Shown here: positions 1 through 10,526 of the stretch, in pieces
Numbering within the stretch: position 1 is the stretch's first letter
Layout: every line of letters begins with the position of its first letter
Assembly: GCF_020509005.1 (NCBI RefSeq)
Contig: NC_063022.1
Coordinates: forward strand, 558,001-622,000
Reading direction: 5' to 3'
Source: Fulvia fulva
Lineage: Eukaryota > Ascomycota > Dothideomycetes > Mycosphaerellales > Mycosphaerellaceae
DNA: 64,000 nt
Position numbers and translations under genes: made by a program
The notes under the pieces: model-generated
What the model was told of the DNA's origin: nothing
What the model saw: only the letters and a program-made list of their open reading frames with translations
Database searches by the model: none

Positions 1-54
1 CTGGGGTTGAAGTCAGTTTGTAGTTCATCTCGATAGTGTATGGATGTGACGCAC

Positions 55-1013
55 CATGTCTTGATGTACCCGCCTTGCCGCGCCCCAGTCGTCTCGATGT
101 TCCGTGCCGTGACGTTCTCGATGAACTCGTATTGACCAGCAAACTGGCCGATGGAGCCCAACGCTATGCCACTGCCGTGGTAAAAGGTAGCATCCTCGAC
201 CAGTATGTTCGAGCTGTTTGCCTTTGGAGAGATGTGATCATCACCGCAGTCCACCACCCAACGGGCAAAGGTGATGTTATTGGAGTAGATCGTATCAGCG
301 CCATCGGTGTTCAGCGGTCCATATTGATCTCTTTTGGCAGCATCTGTCGAGTTGACGTAGATGTCTTGCAGTAGTACGTTCTCGCTGTTGATCAAGGTCA
401 TGGTCCACATTTGGCTTTGCAGGAATCGCATGTCTTCGATGACGGAGTTGGTCAGATGGCTGAATGTGATTTGATGTGGTCTTCTTGGGTAGTTGGAGGC
501 TCCGTTCGTGAAGTCATACCAGACTTGGCCGTTGCCATCGAAAGATCCGGTGCCCGTACTGCTGTGGAGATGGATTTGGTCGCCTCCGAAGAACCATGCT
601 GATGACTGATTCTGGTAGCCTACTGGAAGACTGTGGCTAAGCCAGTAATCGATGTCCGTTCCCCAGAGCAAAGTACCCTGAACATCGACTTCAACGTTTG
701 ATAGTCCTGTGGTGTTCATGACGGAGTCGATGTGGTAGGTTGTTGCGTTGAAGACGACTTTCCCATCCTTGCCGCATCTTTGGAAAGCATCAACGATAGC
801 GGGCGCATCATCACCAGTCCCTATTGTATCCACATAGCATACATTCGTGCGTGTCTCTGGTCCGGGCAGTACGCATGGTTCACCGGGGTAATATGATGGC
901 GTCTCCCCGGTCGTCGAGGTTGAGCCATAGTTGGGAGGCGCAGTGGTGGGTGCTGCTAGTATTGCTTGCAGCCAACGGGAGCCGATCATGGCGGCCAGAT
1001 GAAACCTGAGCAT
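55..1013 (-). CDS. GH28 pectinase-like glycoside hydrolase, 5' part (runs off left edge)
   Basis: Glycosidase of family 28, which hydrolyses pectin backbones or side-chain galacturonic acid outside the cell. Reading leftward from the ATG at 1013, one open exon encodes about 319 residues. Residues 1-25 look like a signal peptide. A cysteine-containing N-terminal segment is followed by right-handed beta-helix sequence with the family landmarks NTDGAD (about 235-240), CGDD (about 256-259) and HGSGIALGSIGQ (about 279-290). The last is the form seen in exo-acting or rhamnogalacturonan-type GH28 enzymes rather than the GHG of classical endopolygalacturonases. Several N-x-S/T sites are present. The exon probably ends at 55, because GTGCGT follows directly inside a KTW motif where the frame would otherwise lose similarity. 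The rest of the gene lies outside the window. An alternative start is the Met at 989. The exact substrate is not determinable from this part. Confidence 0.9.
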
Positions 1014-1055
1014 TGTCAACGATGGCTTCAACTTTCACTGCGCGGACAAAGCAGA

Positions 1056-1062
1056 GTTTATA
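1056..1062 (-). promoter_or_regulatory. TATA-box-like element of the GH28 gene
   Basis: On the minus strand the sequence reads TATAAAC about 45 nt before the GH28 start codon. Position and sequence fit a TATA element, although the spacing to the ATG leaves only a very short 5' leader. Confidence 0.4.
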
Positions 1063-1568
1063 AGTCAGGTTGGAGGGGTAGAGCATGAGGGGATTGAAAC
1101 AACGTAGATGGTAGCAGCCAGAATTGCCCTGCCTCTGACGACTTCATCCCGGCTCCACAACCTTCGTTGGGTGCATTGCGTGCTCTGCACCGCACGTATG
1201 ATGGTGCAGTGGCCGAGCAGGTGGTCAGAGGCTTGCTATTGGTAAGGTTCTGACACGCCGAGAGCGCGGAATACATCCTCGACATCGCGCTCACCATGTA
1301 TCCTTCCGTATATCCCTGCTTGAAGCTTGGCCACAGCAACGGCATGAGGCGGAGGACGCCGGTGATGTGGTGTAGTGACACCTACCGCGCAGAGTACAAG
1401 CCAAGGCGCCTGGTGATCACCGCCACGCGACCAGGTCGTCCTGCCACGAGAGAGCGCGTGCCGGCAGCAAGCTTGGTGTGCTACAATGATGTGTGCGGTG
1501 TCCCCGATCTCTGGTGACGTCGCTTTGTCTATGTCTCCGAGGCGGTAGGATGTTGTATACACATGTAG
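1063..1568. other. Intergenic, no supported gene
   Basis: Several short overlapping open frames occur on both strands, but none has a recognisable domain, signal peptide or convincing splice pattern. It separates the leftward GH28 gene from the rightward membrane-protein copies. Confidence 0.4.
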
Positions 1569-1826
1569 CGAAAGAAGGACGATGGTGAGATGCTGAAGCT
1601 GCTGTATTGCGCTGCCCAGACCACCCTCTGCTGGGCAAGTCTGGCTCTGCTCGTCACATTCCTACAACGACAGATTCCGAGCGATGCTGCGATCGTGCGC
1701 TACACCATTGCCTTTGGGCTTCTCATGGTCTCCGTCCCACTCGCTGCGCAGTACCTGCCGGTTGCAAGCGAGGTTGTTGCGAAGACCATGCAGCCTCGAC
1801 GCAGTGAGGCATGTGGCGGCACATGA
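1569..1826 (+). pseudogene. C-terminal fragment of a small membrane protein, paralogue of the next gene
   Basis: The open stretch from 1569 has an internal ATG at 1590. It encodes a hydrophobic segment, then LLVTFLQRQIPSDAAIVRYT, then a second hydrophobic segment. This is clearly similar to the C-terminal third of the neighbouring gene (LMTYLQRQVPSRAAVVRFT near 2490-2545). The copy has no visible counterpart of the neighbour's N-terminal 120 residues in the 1.1-1.57 kb region, and its 3' end differs (MQPRRSEACGGT). A TAG just upstream (1566-1568) could be either a stop or a splice acceptor. It is most likely a truncated tandem duplicate. A short multi-exon gene with an unrecognised first exon cannot be excluded. 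Confidence 0.5.
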
Positions 1827-1943
1827 AAATGGCATACTGCGGTGCTCCAGCATGTGTTCGGCGCTCTTGTTTGGTTCAACTTCTTAAGCCCCCCTTCACC
1901 TCTCGTACGGCATGTCATCGACCAGCATCAACCACTATCAACC

Positions 1944-2631
1944 ATGATCGTCATGGACACCAAGATCGCCCCGAACGTCTTCCACCCAACACAACAGTAC
2001 ACCTCCTCTACGCCAGCAAAGAGCACGATCATCACCGAGACCAATATGACTTCCACCACGGAAATCATCTGCTACATCCCATGGCTTTACGCCGTGATGG
2101 TCACTGCCCCGAAGATCAAGAACATCGCAGACTCACTCGGCGACAAAAACAAGGACGCCATGTTTCTGTCCTTCCTCTACATCACCTTCGCATCGTTTCA
2201 CTGTTCAAGAATTGCAAGTGAGTTATCTGATAGTGTCATATTGGTAAGAGCCCAGAAGAATTGACCATTACCACAGACAGTACATCGCCGGCTGCATTGA
2301 GCGCAGCTGCGCGCGACTCGAGCCCCACAACTATACCATGAAAGACTTCTATTCGGGCGCGGGCATTGTCGCCTACATCGTCATGCAATATGGTTGTGCC
2401 ATACTGGCCACCATTCTTTGCATGGCTGTCACAGAGTGGCAGTATAGATACTTCTCTCACTGCGTGCTAGTGGCTGTGCTCATGACATACTTGCAGCGAC
2501 AGGTTCCGAGCCGCGCTGCTGTGGTACGCTTCACCACTGTGTTCATGCTCTTCCTGACATCGGCTTGCTACATTCTTGCAACTTTCTGGTTCTTGCCGGA
2601 GGTCGCTAAGTACGTGGCGAAGTGGTTGTAG
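1944..2631 (+). CDS. Small multi-pass membrane protein of unknown function
   Basis: Proposed exons are 1944-2243 and 2281-2631, giving about 216 residues. The N-terminal 35 residues are polar and Thr/Ser rich. Four or five hydrophobic segments follow: around residues 38-52, 75-92, 125-150, 157-172 and 182-205. The loop LQRQVPSRAAVVRF separates the last two helices. The only splice solution keeping the frame uses GTAAGA at 2244 and CAG ending at 2280. That is a 37-nt intron, short even for fungi, so the junction is uncertain; GTGAGT at 2218 looks better but gives no open continuation. No family is recognised. A partial copy of the C-terminus lies just upstream (1569-1826), indicating local tandem duplication. 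Confidence 0.55.
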
Positions 2632-3998
2632 CCTTGAGTATCAGGCGGGAGACACTTTTCAACAAACGACTCTGGCCAACTCAGCCGCGTGTATCAGGAC
2701 TCTGGCCTCATATACCCTCTTAGAAAACGAACGAACAAACAGCAGAAGCATGAGACCAGGGGCTCTGTTCGAAGGAAGCATCGAGCATGACCAGTACTTC
2801 AAGAATGAGATCGGTTCCGTGGTATACGAGGCACTACGAGGGATACAAAACAGGCTCCAGCGTGAGTATAGCTGACTTGTACATGCATGAACCGTTCATC
2901 ATTGAAGCCACTCACTTTTTTCATCCGGTGATTCTCGAAGTGGTGGGCCTGCATTTGGTCGTTGCGTAGTCGCCTAAAGACTTTGTAAGACAGCTGAACA
3001 TGCACATGCTAATCCCGGGCATCGAATGATCCTATGTTCAGCCTCGATCACAGATGACAGGGTTTGCCTGCGCACAGCCAAGATCAACCTGGCTTGTGAC
3101 GCCAGCCATGCTTCCTCCAGACAGCGGGCTTTCTATTCCAAACACCTCTCGGGGCGCACACCAAATCTGGCCTAGGCCTTCGAGACCTGCCAACACACGA
3201 AAAGCGATCGCACTTTTGTGCTTAAACAAACAATACACGACGAAGATCAACCCCGCGACCGCCAGACCATTTACGCAGCATCGGCATGCCGACCAAGCCT
3301 AGCGTTGCCGTAGCGCAACTGTCACGCACCCGGGGAGGCGGCGCGGTGTCTTCGTGTGTGAGCTAGATTCGGCCAGATCCATCAAGTCATCATCTACGAC
3401 CAATCGCGATTGCATGTCAGCGCCTCGGCCACGACTTCGGGATGTACGCCACTCATACTGCACTGGCGGGAAGTGGTTTGTAGGCTTGGCCTGGATCAAT
3501 TGCCGAGCTCAAGTCAGTCCAGCGGCAGGTATGTCATATGCAAACACCGAGGGAGTGGATGCAACTTAGCACTGCCATGTCCACAAATGCAGGCACATAG
3601 CGTCCAGCGGGTCGCTCGATCTCCTGCAGAAGCGCAAAGCAGGACGCATTGCATACCCACAGGCAGTGTCCACGCCCATGTACCGCCGTGCTGGATCGCG
3701 GCAACGAGCAACAAGAGCCGCGCGCCGAACACCCGCGACGTTCTGCGGTCACACGGCACGGCTCATGCCCCATCTGACAACCCTTTGAGCAAACGCTCGT
3801 GCCCTTCAGCCATGACTCCTTCGCTCTGATGACCTGCATGAGCGCGGCAGTGCGTGATTGTCAAAAGGTATTGCTTGTCTCACTCAATTCAAGCATGGAA
3901 ATATTCGTGCACACTACATACTGCACACGTCTTTCCCTTCACCCACCACACCCTCACTGAGTATGAGCAGTATTTGAGCTACGCGATACAACGGCACA
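2632..3998. other. Intergenic, possible orphan exon only
   Basis: About 1.4 kb without a supported gene. One stretch (2751-2870, plus strand) starts with ATG, reads as a polar acidic peptide (RPGALFEGSIEHDQYF and on) and ends at a GTGAGT donor-like site. No matching downstream exon could be joined. The remainder contains only short unrelated frames. Confidence 0.35.
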
Positions 3999-4539
3999 AT
4001 GGAGCAAGCCGAACGATCTCCATCTTCGCCGAGTGCCGCCGAAGCTAAGGCCATAGCAATGCTACGATCGAAGCAACGACTGAAAGCGTTGAATGAGAGC
4101 CCACCGCCGAAGACAGAAGATGTACATTCGTCTCAATATGATCCGAGACGGATCACCGGGCATGATAGCTTGTCTCCCACGTCTCAGCCTAGAGACAAAG
4201 CAAGCACGAGCCCGAAGAGTAACGCGATCCTTCCCCAAGCCACTTCCTCAGCGACTGTCAAGGCACCAACCACGACTAGAAAGCCGTCGCAGAAAGCTGA
4301 GTATGGTCGCCTCCAATACCACTTGTGATTGTCAGCTTACGCCGCATAGGTCAGACAGAGGCATACAGCGTGTGCTCGAAGTTGCTGCTGCCAACGAGGC
4401 AGCTGTGAAACGACTAGTCGGCATGATGGACGACTTTGACCGCCGCCTTCGGGTGCTTGAACGGCAAAGTCCACAAACCGAGAGCCAGGTCTACGAGAGC
4501 ATCCTGAATGGAAGATATCGACTACCGGGGAATTGTTGA
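3999..4539 (+). CDS. Small basic/coiled-coil protein of unknown function
   Basis: Two exons, 3999-4300 and 4350-4539, join in phase across a 49-nt intron (donor GTATGG, acceptor CATAG) to give 163 residues. The N-terminal half is disordered and rich in Ser, Pro, Lys and Thr (for example RSPSSPSAAEAKAIAMLRSK). The C-terminal half is predicted helical and heptad-like (VLEVAAANEAAVKRLVGMMD, then FDRRLRVLERQ), consistent with a short coiled coil. No signal peptide or membrane segment is present. I do not recognise the family. It ends about 220 bp before the first 2EXR/F-box-like gene. Confidence 0.6.
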
Positions 4540-4756
4540 TCCACATATCACCTACAAATACTCGCCAAGACCGAGCTCAGTCAGTGTCACGCCAATGTCA
4601 TGGGCTCGGATTGCACGCATGTTTGGGTGTCCTCAGCAAGCCGCTCTCAACCGTCGCGGGATATGCAGGTCTTTCACGATCTTCGCACACCTCGGGAGTA
4701 CGACGACACACTTCGGTATTCATACACGCGCTCACAACAACACAACATATTACAAC

Positions 4757-5386
4757 ATGGCGCCGCCAGGTCTTCTCGACATGCCCCCGGAGATCTGCAA
4801 CATTATATACGGATCCTATTTTGCCCGCAGAGACAATCACCGGGAGTACGAAGCCGACCTTTGCTTAGCACGGCCACCTTCAGCCGATCTTACCGCCGTA
4901 TGTAGTCAGATCAGAAGCGATACTTTGAAGATGTATCTCAAGGCCTGTGAGCGGTACTGGAAGGAGATCAGATTCTTCATCGATACGAGAGAGTCTCAGA
5001 GTATGGACGCCGAAGAGGCTGCTCTGAAAGCCTTGAAGACCCAACCCTACTTCGAAGCCATCCAGCATTTAGAGCTGCACAATGGCAGCGTCGACGGGCT
5101 GGACCTGACGAGTATCGTCTATCGGATGACAACAGAGCCCGGCATCTGGACCTACAGCGTTGATCATCTTGGTCCATTCCACTTCAGTCATACGACTCAT
5201 GCCTGCGTATACCATACCGAGCCGCTGGAAAATCGCAAGGCTGGTTATCGCCCCCTTACAAGCTATGACTCTGTCGACGAGGCCAGGCAGACTCTAGCGG
5301 ACATCGACCCGAAGCTGAGGTGCACGAGGTACGAGGAGATCGTCAGATTCTTGCAGGACTCATTCGTATTGCCCCAATTCCGGTAG
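4757..5386 (+). CDS. 2EXR/F-box-like protein, copy 1 of tandem A
   Basis: Single exon of 209 residues. The N-terminus carries the short helix motif LLDMPPEICNIIYG typical of 2EXR/F-box-like fungal proteins, which are thought to bind Skp1-type adaptors or act as substrate selectors. Downstream landmarks shared with the neighbours are ACERYW (about 68-73), MTTEPGIW (about 117-124) and CTRYEEI (about 190-196). The start at 4757 was chosen because the motif begins within seven residues of it and an AC-rich leader precedes. A much longer in-frame extension upstream is judged 5' leader. Molecular target unknown. Confidence 0.75.
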   Translation: MAPPGLLDMPPEICNIIYGSYFARRDNHREYEADLCLARPPSADLTAVCSQIRSDTLKMYLKACERYWKEIRFFIDTRESQSMDAEEAALKALKTQPYFEAIQHLELHNGSVDGLDLTSIVYRMTTEPGIWTYSVDHLGPFHFSHTTHACVYHTEPLENRKAGYRPLTSYDSVDEARQTLADIDPKLRCTRYEEIVRFLQDSFVLPQFR

Positions 5387-5641
5387 TCCGTATTCTACGC
5401 ATGGTCTGACAGTGTGGTCAAGCGGTTGGGGAGCGCCCGCCCGTGTGATGACCTTGGTTGGCTCAGATCAAGTTGGTGTTTGGGATGTCCTCAAAACTGT
5501 GCTCAGGGAGGTGGCTAAAAGGCTGTCGACATTCGCACTTCCTACATTACAGTACTACCTCAATCACAATCTTAACCACAACCACAATCAAATGACAATC
5601 GAAAATCACAAGATAAAATCACAGTCACAACTACGATCAAA

Positions 5642-6283
5642 ATGTCGTCCCCCATGCTTCTCAGTATGCCGCCAGAAATCCGCAACATGATCTACGACTT
5701 CTGTCTCAACGAACACGACCAACGAGACCCGATCAACTTGCGACATGCGCAGCCTCCATCCAGCAGCCTGCTCCTCTCATGACATTTCATGAAGAACGAC
5801 ATTCACAAGATATACAACGCAGCCTGTGAAAGGTACTGGTCAACGAACGACTTTTACATCGACATAGGCACATCTCAAGACCTGGACGCAGATAAGGCCA
5901 TCCTCAAGGCACTGGAATCCAAGCTCAATTCTGGAGCCATACAACGTCTACGTCTGGTCGGCATCAAGTGCGTATACACGATGACCACTGAGCCAGGTAT
6001 ATGGAGGGCCACGAGCCACCTATCGACTCTCGGTCGGCCATATCGTCTTTGCGCTGTTATCTTCCGCCAGCGTCGGCTAGATATTCACAAGCCTCAGCGG
6101 AGCCAGACCGTCCTTGGCGTGGAGTGGCCAGGCGTGGAGTGGCCAATGAGCAGTGCGCTGAGGAGAATGTCATCTATCGACAAGAGTATGTTATGTACGA
6201 GGTACGAAGAGATTATGAGGCTCTTGGTTGTGCTACTGGGGAAGCGAGAGCTCTTCCGTCGCATGCATGAGAGTCCTATATAG
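5642..6283 (+). pseudogene. 2EXR/F-box-like copy 2 of tandem A, interrupted by a TGA
   Basis: The frame opens at 5642 with LLSMPPEIRNMIYDF, runs 46 codons and meets TGA at 5780-5782. It then stays open in the same frame to 6283, preserving AACERYW, MTTEPGIW and CTRYEEI of copy 1. Alignment with copies 1 and 3 needs no gap around the stop: it falls where copy 1 has Cys and copy 3 has Asn. It is therefore a simple nonsense change, not a frameshift or missed intron. A 15-bp tandem duplication (6116-6145) further distinguishes this copy. The region could still make a 164-residue product from the ATG at 5789 lacking the F-box-like motif. Confidence 0.75.
6116..6145 (+). repeat. 15-bp perfect tandem duplication
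   Basis: The unit GGCGTGGAGTGGCCA occurs twice head to tail inside the broken 2EXR copy and duplicates the peptide GVEWP in frame. The neighbouring copies lack it. Confidence 0.9.
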
Positions 6284-6443
6284 GTTCCGAGAAGCCGGTA
6301 ACTTGAGTCCGAGCACACATGGTTGGACTAATGTTTGAACAAGAATAAGTCTGACTAGCTTCTGATTGAGCCTACGAACCTGGCGGCAGTATATATCTAC
6401 TACCAGCACGCACACCACCACGTAACATCATCGCCCGATCAGT

Positions 6444-7088
6444 ATGCCAGCCGGATTTCTTGATATGCCGCCGGAGATGCGCAACGTAACTTACGGATTT
6501 ATCTTCAGCAATGACCGACGTTCATACTGGACAGACTTGCGCCACGCTCGTCCATCAGGGGGGAATTTGCTGCTGGTGAACCGACAAATTTACTCTGAGT
6601 CTATAGGACTATTCCTAGACGCAAGTCGAGACTACTGGTCATCGAACCACTTCTACCTCAACACTCCAACAGTCAGCACAGCCGATAAAGAGAGGCTGAA
6701 GATGATGGACCTCTCCTCAATCCACCATCTTAAGCTAGTCTTCCAGATAACATGGCCTTCTCTGCTCTCACACTGCCTAGTGGTCGAGCTCAATCTCATC
6801 GACTCTCGGGGTGTCTGGTCCGCCAAAATCTATGGTGACCGCACCGGCCCCGATGGGTCGACGCAGTATTATCGTCTCTATACACGTCATCGCGATGAGG
6901 CAGAAGTCTTCGGCCGTACCTTCGGGACCAGGAATGAAGCCATGGAGGCTTGTGAGAAGCAGGGACAATACGCCTCTGTGTATGATCAGATCATCAGGGT
7001 CGTGGATTTGAACGCTGAGTTGTGCAAGAGGCATGAGGCGGATACTGTGCCGTGGGTACCACGGGTGGGGGAAGAACTGAGGGTGTGA
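6444..7088 (+). CDS. 2EXR/F-box-like protein, copy 3 of tandem A
   Basis: Single exon of 214 residues. It starts with FLDMPPEMRNVTYGF and contains LLLVNRQIYSES and ASRDYW, aligning with copies 1 and 2 in the N-terminal 70 residues. The C-terminal half has diverged: MTTEPGIW and CTRYEEI are replaced by less similar sequence. It lies 160 bp after copy 2 and reads the same way, as expected for unequal tandem duplication. No signal peptide or transmembrane segment. The family generally acts as ubiquitin-ligase adaptors, but the substrate is unknown. Confidence 0.7.
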   Translation: MPAGFLDMPPEMRNVTYGFIFSNDRRSYWTDLRHARPSGGNLLLVNRQIYSESIGLFLDASRDYWSSNHFYLNTPTVSTADKERLKMMDLSSIHHLKLVFQITWPSLLSHCLVVELNLIDSRGVWSAKIYGDRTGPDGSTQYYRLYTRHRDEAEVFGRTFGTRNEAMEACEKQGQYASVYDQIIRVVDLNAELCKRHEADTVPWVPRVGEELRV

Positions 7089-7457
7089 TGGAGGCTATCT
7101 TGCGGAAGGACGTTGGCGGTACGAGAAGATGTTATGAGCTGGGATGTTGTGTAATAACTGAAGATGATATTTCGAAGAGCAAAGCTTAGTATAACTTTAG
7201 TGAGGCCGATAGATGCTTAAAAAGAATTTGTAGCGTATTACTGGTTCTTCGCCGCGTGGCGTGGCGTCGCTAGTTTCATACAGACCCAGAAGACTAGTTC
7301 TAGAATTTACGACACGGCCACTCCGGACGCAAGCCACAAACCATCGACAATCCGAATGATACCGAACGATCGCGCAGAGAATCTTATCATACTACGGAGT
7401 ATGGTACAGTGATTGCGAGCTTTCGCGATACTGGAGGGAGGGCCCAGTCTACGCACC
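7089..7457. other. Intergenic leader of the acyltransferase gene
   Basis: No gene seen. An in-frame ATG at 7413 precedes the AAC array and would extend the next protein by 39 residues including a poly-Asn tract. Confidence 0.4.
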
Positions 7458-7523
<66 letters not shown>

Positions 7524-7529
7524 AACAAC
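7458..7529 (+). repeat. AAC microsatellite (24 units, one AAT)
   Basis: Twenty-three AAC units and one AAT directly abut the ATG of the acyltransferase gene, in the same frame. Depending on which start is used it is either 5' leader or an N-terminal poly-Asn tract. Confidence 0.95.
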
Positions 7530-8819
7530 ATGATTCAAGCAACACTTCTACCAACACAAGAAAAGACATGCTTGCAGACGGACCCCAAGTCTTCCGACAC
7601 CAATACAAGATACCTTAACGGACTACGAGGCATTGCAGCACTACTGGTGTACCTACACCATCATGCCTTCCACTCACACGCATGTCAAAACGGTCCAGCT
7701 ATCTTTGCAAACGCATTTGGCTACGATGGGAAATACTACATTTCAACCTTCCCAATCATACGGCTCTTCTTTTCGGGAGGCCCAGTAGCCGTATCCATCT
7801 TCTTCGTCATATCAGGCTACGTACTGGCTCTCCAGCCTCTCCGCGCCCTACATTCCCACGACAGCGAGAAACTACTCCGCCATATCGGATCTGGAATCTT
7901 CCGAAGATGGACACGCCTATTCCTGCCAGTCGCAATCACAACCTTCATCTGGGCCATGAGCTGGCACATTTTCGACATAATGCCCGCCAACCGCGCCAAC
8001 ACCATCCGGCTCGAAGCAACCCAATGGGCTACAAATTTCCTCCGATACAGCTTCCTCTTCAAAGACGTTCCAAACGCATACAACGAACATACATGGTCCA
8101 TCGCCTTTGAATTTCGAGGATCGATGGTGATCTACACATCCCTCCTCGCCTTCCGCCACCTCACGACCGCCTTCCGAATTCTCGCCCAAGCTCTCCTAAC
8201 ATCCTACTTCCTCTGGCTAGTCGACGGTCCCTACTACGCCTGTTTCACAGCTGGTCTCCTCCTCGCCGATATCGACACCCAGCACCTCTCCACGCAAGTT
8301 CCACCGACCATCTGCAGATTGACATCCTACCTCATTATCCCTCTCTTCCTCCTCGCCCTGCACCTAGCAGGCGTACCAACCCACCAACCCGAAGACATCT
8401 CTTACCTCCGCTCCTCCCCCGGCTGGTATATACTCTCTTACCTGACCCCGTCCAATTACTCAGTCTTCTACCACTTCTGGTCCGCCGTGCTGCTTATTGT
8501 AACGATTCCTCGCCTTCCCGTCATTAGGAAGATTTTGGAAAGTAAAGGGTGTCAGTACCTTGGCCGGATTTCTTATTCGCTGTACTTGGTTCATGGACCT
8601 ATATTGTGGAGTTTGGGGGATGCGGTTTATGGAGCTTTGGGGTGTATAGATGGGCAGGGTGGGATTTTTGGGTTGGAGCGAAGGGTTTTGCTTGCGCAGT
8701 GCGTGCTCTTGCTAGGGACGATTGGGGTTGCGGAGGTTTGTACTAGGGTTGTGGATGGGAATAGTGTGAGATTCTCGAAGTGGTTGGGGAGGAGAGGCAG
8801 GATTGGCGGAGGAGGTTAG
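7530..8819 (+). CDS. Acyltransferase 3 (OafA/YrhL-type) integral membrane protein
   Basis: Single exon of 429 residues from the ATG at 7530 (468 from the ATG at 7413). The opening YLNGLRGIAALLVYLHHH is the characteristic first helix of acyltransferase-3 proteins, with the conserved Arg and the His cluster. FFVISGYVLALQPL and RRWTRLFLPV follow, as usual for the second segment. Eight to ten hydrophobic helices continue to YLGRISYSLYLVHGPILW near residue 350, the typical C-terminal signature. These enzymes move acyl groups onto sugars, lipids or secondary metabolites at a membrane; the acceptor here is unknown. The C-terminal 70 codons switch to G-ending codons, unlike the C-ending codons before. 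Confidence 0.85.
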   Translation: MIQATLLPTQEKTCLQTDPKSSDTNTRYLNGLRGIAALLVYLHHHAFHSHACQNGPAIFANAFGYDGKYYISTFPIIRLFFSGGPVAVSIFFVISGYVLALQPLRALHSHDSEKLLRHIGSGIFRRWTRLFLPVAITTFIWAMSWHIFDIMPANRANTIRLEATQWATNFLRYSFLFKDVPNAYNEHTWSIAFEFRGSMVIYTSLLAFRHLTTAFRILAQALLTSYFLWLVDGPYYACFTAGLLLADIDTQHLSTQVPPTICRLTSYLIIPLFLLALHLAGVPTHQPEDISYLRSSPGWYILSYLTPSNYSVFYHFWSAVLLIVTIPRLPVIRKILESKGCQYLGRISYSLYLVHGPILWSLGDAVYGALGCIDGQGGIFGLERRVLLAQCVLLLGTIGVAEVCTRVVDGNSVRFSKWLGRRGRIGGGG

Positions 8820-10526
8820 TCATAGGGAAAAGCAATATTTTAAGGGCCTCGAGAATGCGCCATTCTCACTTGCTTGTTGGTCGAATGTGTTGCATGTTAC
8901 AAAGTCGCTGAGTAGGGGCCTGTAACGTTGCACGCCTTCTGACCTCAAAATCCACTCAACATCGTCGATATTGGATATCGCCGTCGTGATATCGCGGTGT
9001 GTATCGTTGCAACAACCACTATTTCGCGAATATTGCCTTCCAACCACTTTTTGCTTTCGGAGCTTGCGGCTAGCAATGACCGTCGCGTAATCTATATAGC
9101 AAGGTGTGGGTTAGAGAACCGTGCATTTCGATGCCTGCTCGTGACTAGCTTCCTATCGCCAACGTAACGCGTAGCAGCCTACGCCACCCGTAAAGGTGTG
9201 TTTCTGGCTAGCAACGCTAAGCAACGATGCACACGGCTATATTGCAGCGAGATTGTAGCTTCAGGCTAAACGCAACGGCGTGAAGCCACGATGTCGATGA
9301 ATCACGTTGGAGCAACGATATAGGGCCTACTAGTAGGTCTTTTGTATGCCCTGTGCAGAAGTCCCGCTAAGTGATACGAGAACACGAAGGAACGAAAACG
9401 AAAACGAAGCCGCATGTGATAATATGGTGGTCAGGGTTGGAACATCTTGGCGCAAATGACTATCGCTTCCCCTCTTCCTGAGATTGTCTACGCACGGGAG
9501 TCTGCTGTCAGCGTGGAAGCCTTGCACTACGAGAGGGCCAAATCGTCGACCCCAACGACTAACAACGGCGGACCCAGGGGCATAGCATATTTCCAGCTAC
9601 GAGACATAAGTACCGAACTGACATAAGAGCATGTTGATATGGTGCGCACTCGGTACCTAAGCCTGTTGCAGGTCTCTTCGCATCCAGTCTCATTTTGGCA
9701 CGGATGGCACTTAGTACTAGAATATGTTGGAACAGTCGTTTACGTCTCATCGATATGGAGCATGCGGAGTCCACCCGGAGGCCCGGACATTGCTCGTTGT
9801 TAATGGAGTAAAGTGGATCGGAAGCTGAAGACGAAGGCGAAGATGCACCGGAGGACCGGACTCGACGCCGCCTCGCATTCTTTCCGAGCCTCAACGACAA
9901 CCTTGCAATACTCTACATCGCCAACTTCCATCGTGCGCTCCTCATCACTTCACCTCCCATCCACACGGCAACAGACAGCCTCCATCTCTTCTGCTGTGAA
10001 CTTCTATGCGTGTTCCATCCAGTACGGTACTTGCTTCTGATGTATACTCCAGTCGGACCGACAACGCCTGCACCCTCGCGCGCCGCGGGCTTGGCCTCTG
10101 TCATCCAAGACAAGCGCTGAAATGCTTGAACCCACGCCGCACCAGCTCCTCCACGAGTCTTCACCACACGAACGACCTCATTGGCCCTTCCCACGGCTCT
10201 CGGCTGCCCGACGTTGTGCCAAACAACGACATGACGATCCGTTCCCGGAACTTCGATGAATGCGAAGACTTTGCCGATAGATCCTCCTCTTGGCTCCTCC
10301 CCTTGGCGATGGAATGCATGTCGCGTGGACACCACGAACGATCGTGAGGACAGCAGGTGTGACGTGCGTAAGCGGCCGCGAAGACGGTATATGGTAATGG
10401 TATGTTGTGGGAAAGTTTCTTAAAGGTAGGCACGACCCTCACCTCACTCCGCACGTGTTCTCCATCCTCTCTCCACCGTTGCGTGCTGCACTCCGCGAAC
10501 CTTACCCCATAGCACTGTTGGAAACT
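8820..10526. other. Intergenic, no supported gene
   Basis: 1.7 kb without recognisable coding sequence. Words such as GCTAGCAA and AGCAACG recur loosely around 9060-9310 but do not form a clear repeat. Two minus-strand frames (9559-9900 and 9913-10335) have no domain or signal. The right end, including an in-frame ATG at 10407, is taken as the 5' leader of the sugar transporter. Confidence 0.4.

Noticed and set aside
7307..7608. Minus-strand frames with long Leu and Cys runs
   Set aside because: They are antisense readings of the AAC microsatellite.
9913..10335. 140-residue minus-strand frame upstream of the transporter
   Set aside because: No recognisable motif, low-complexity Arg/Gly/Val content, and position in a probable promoter.
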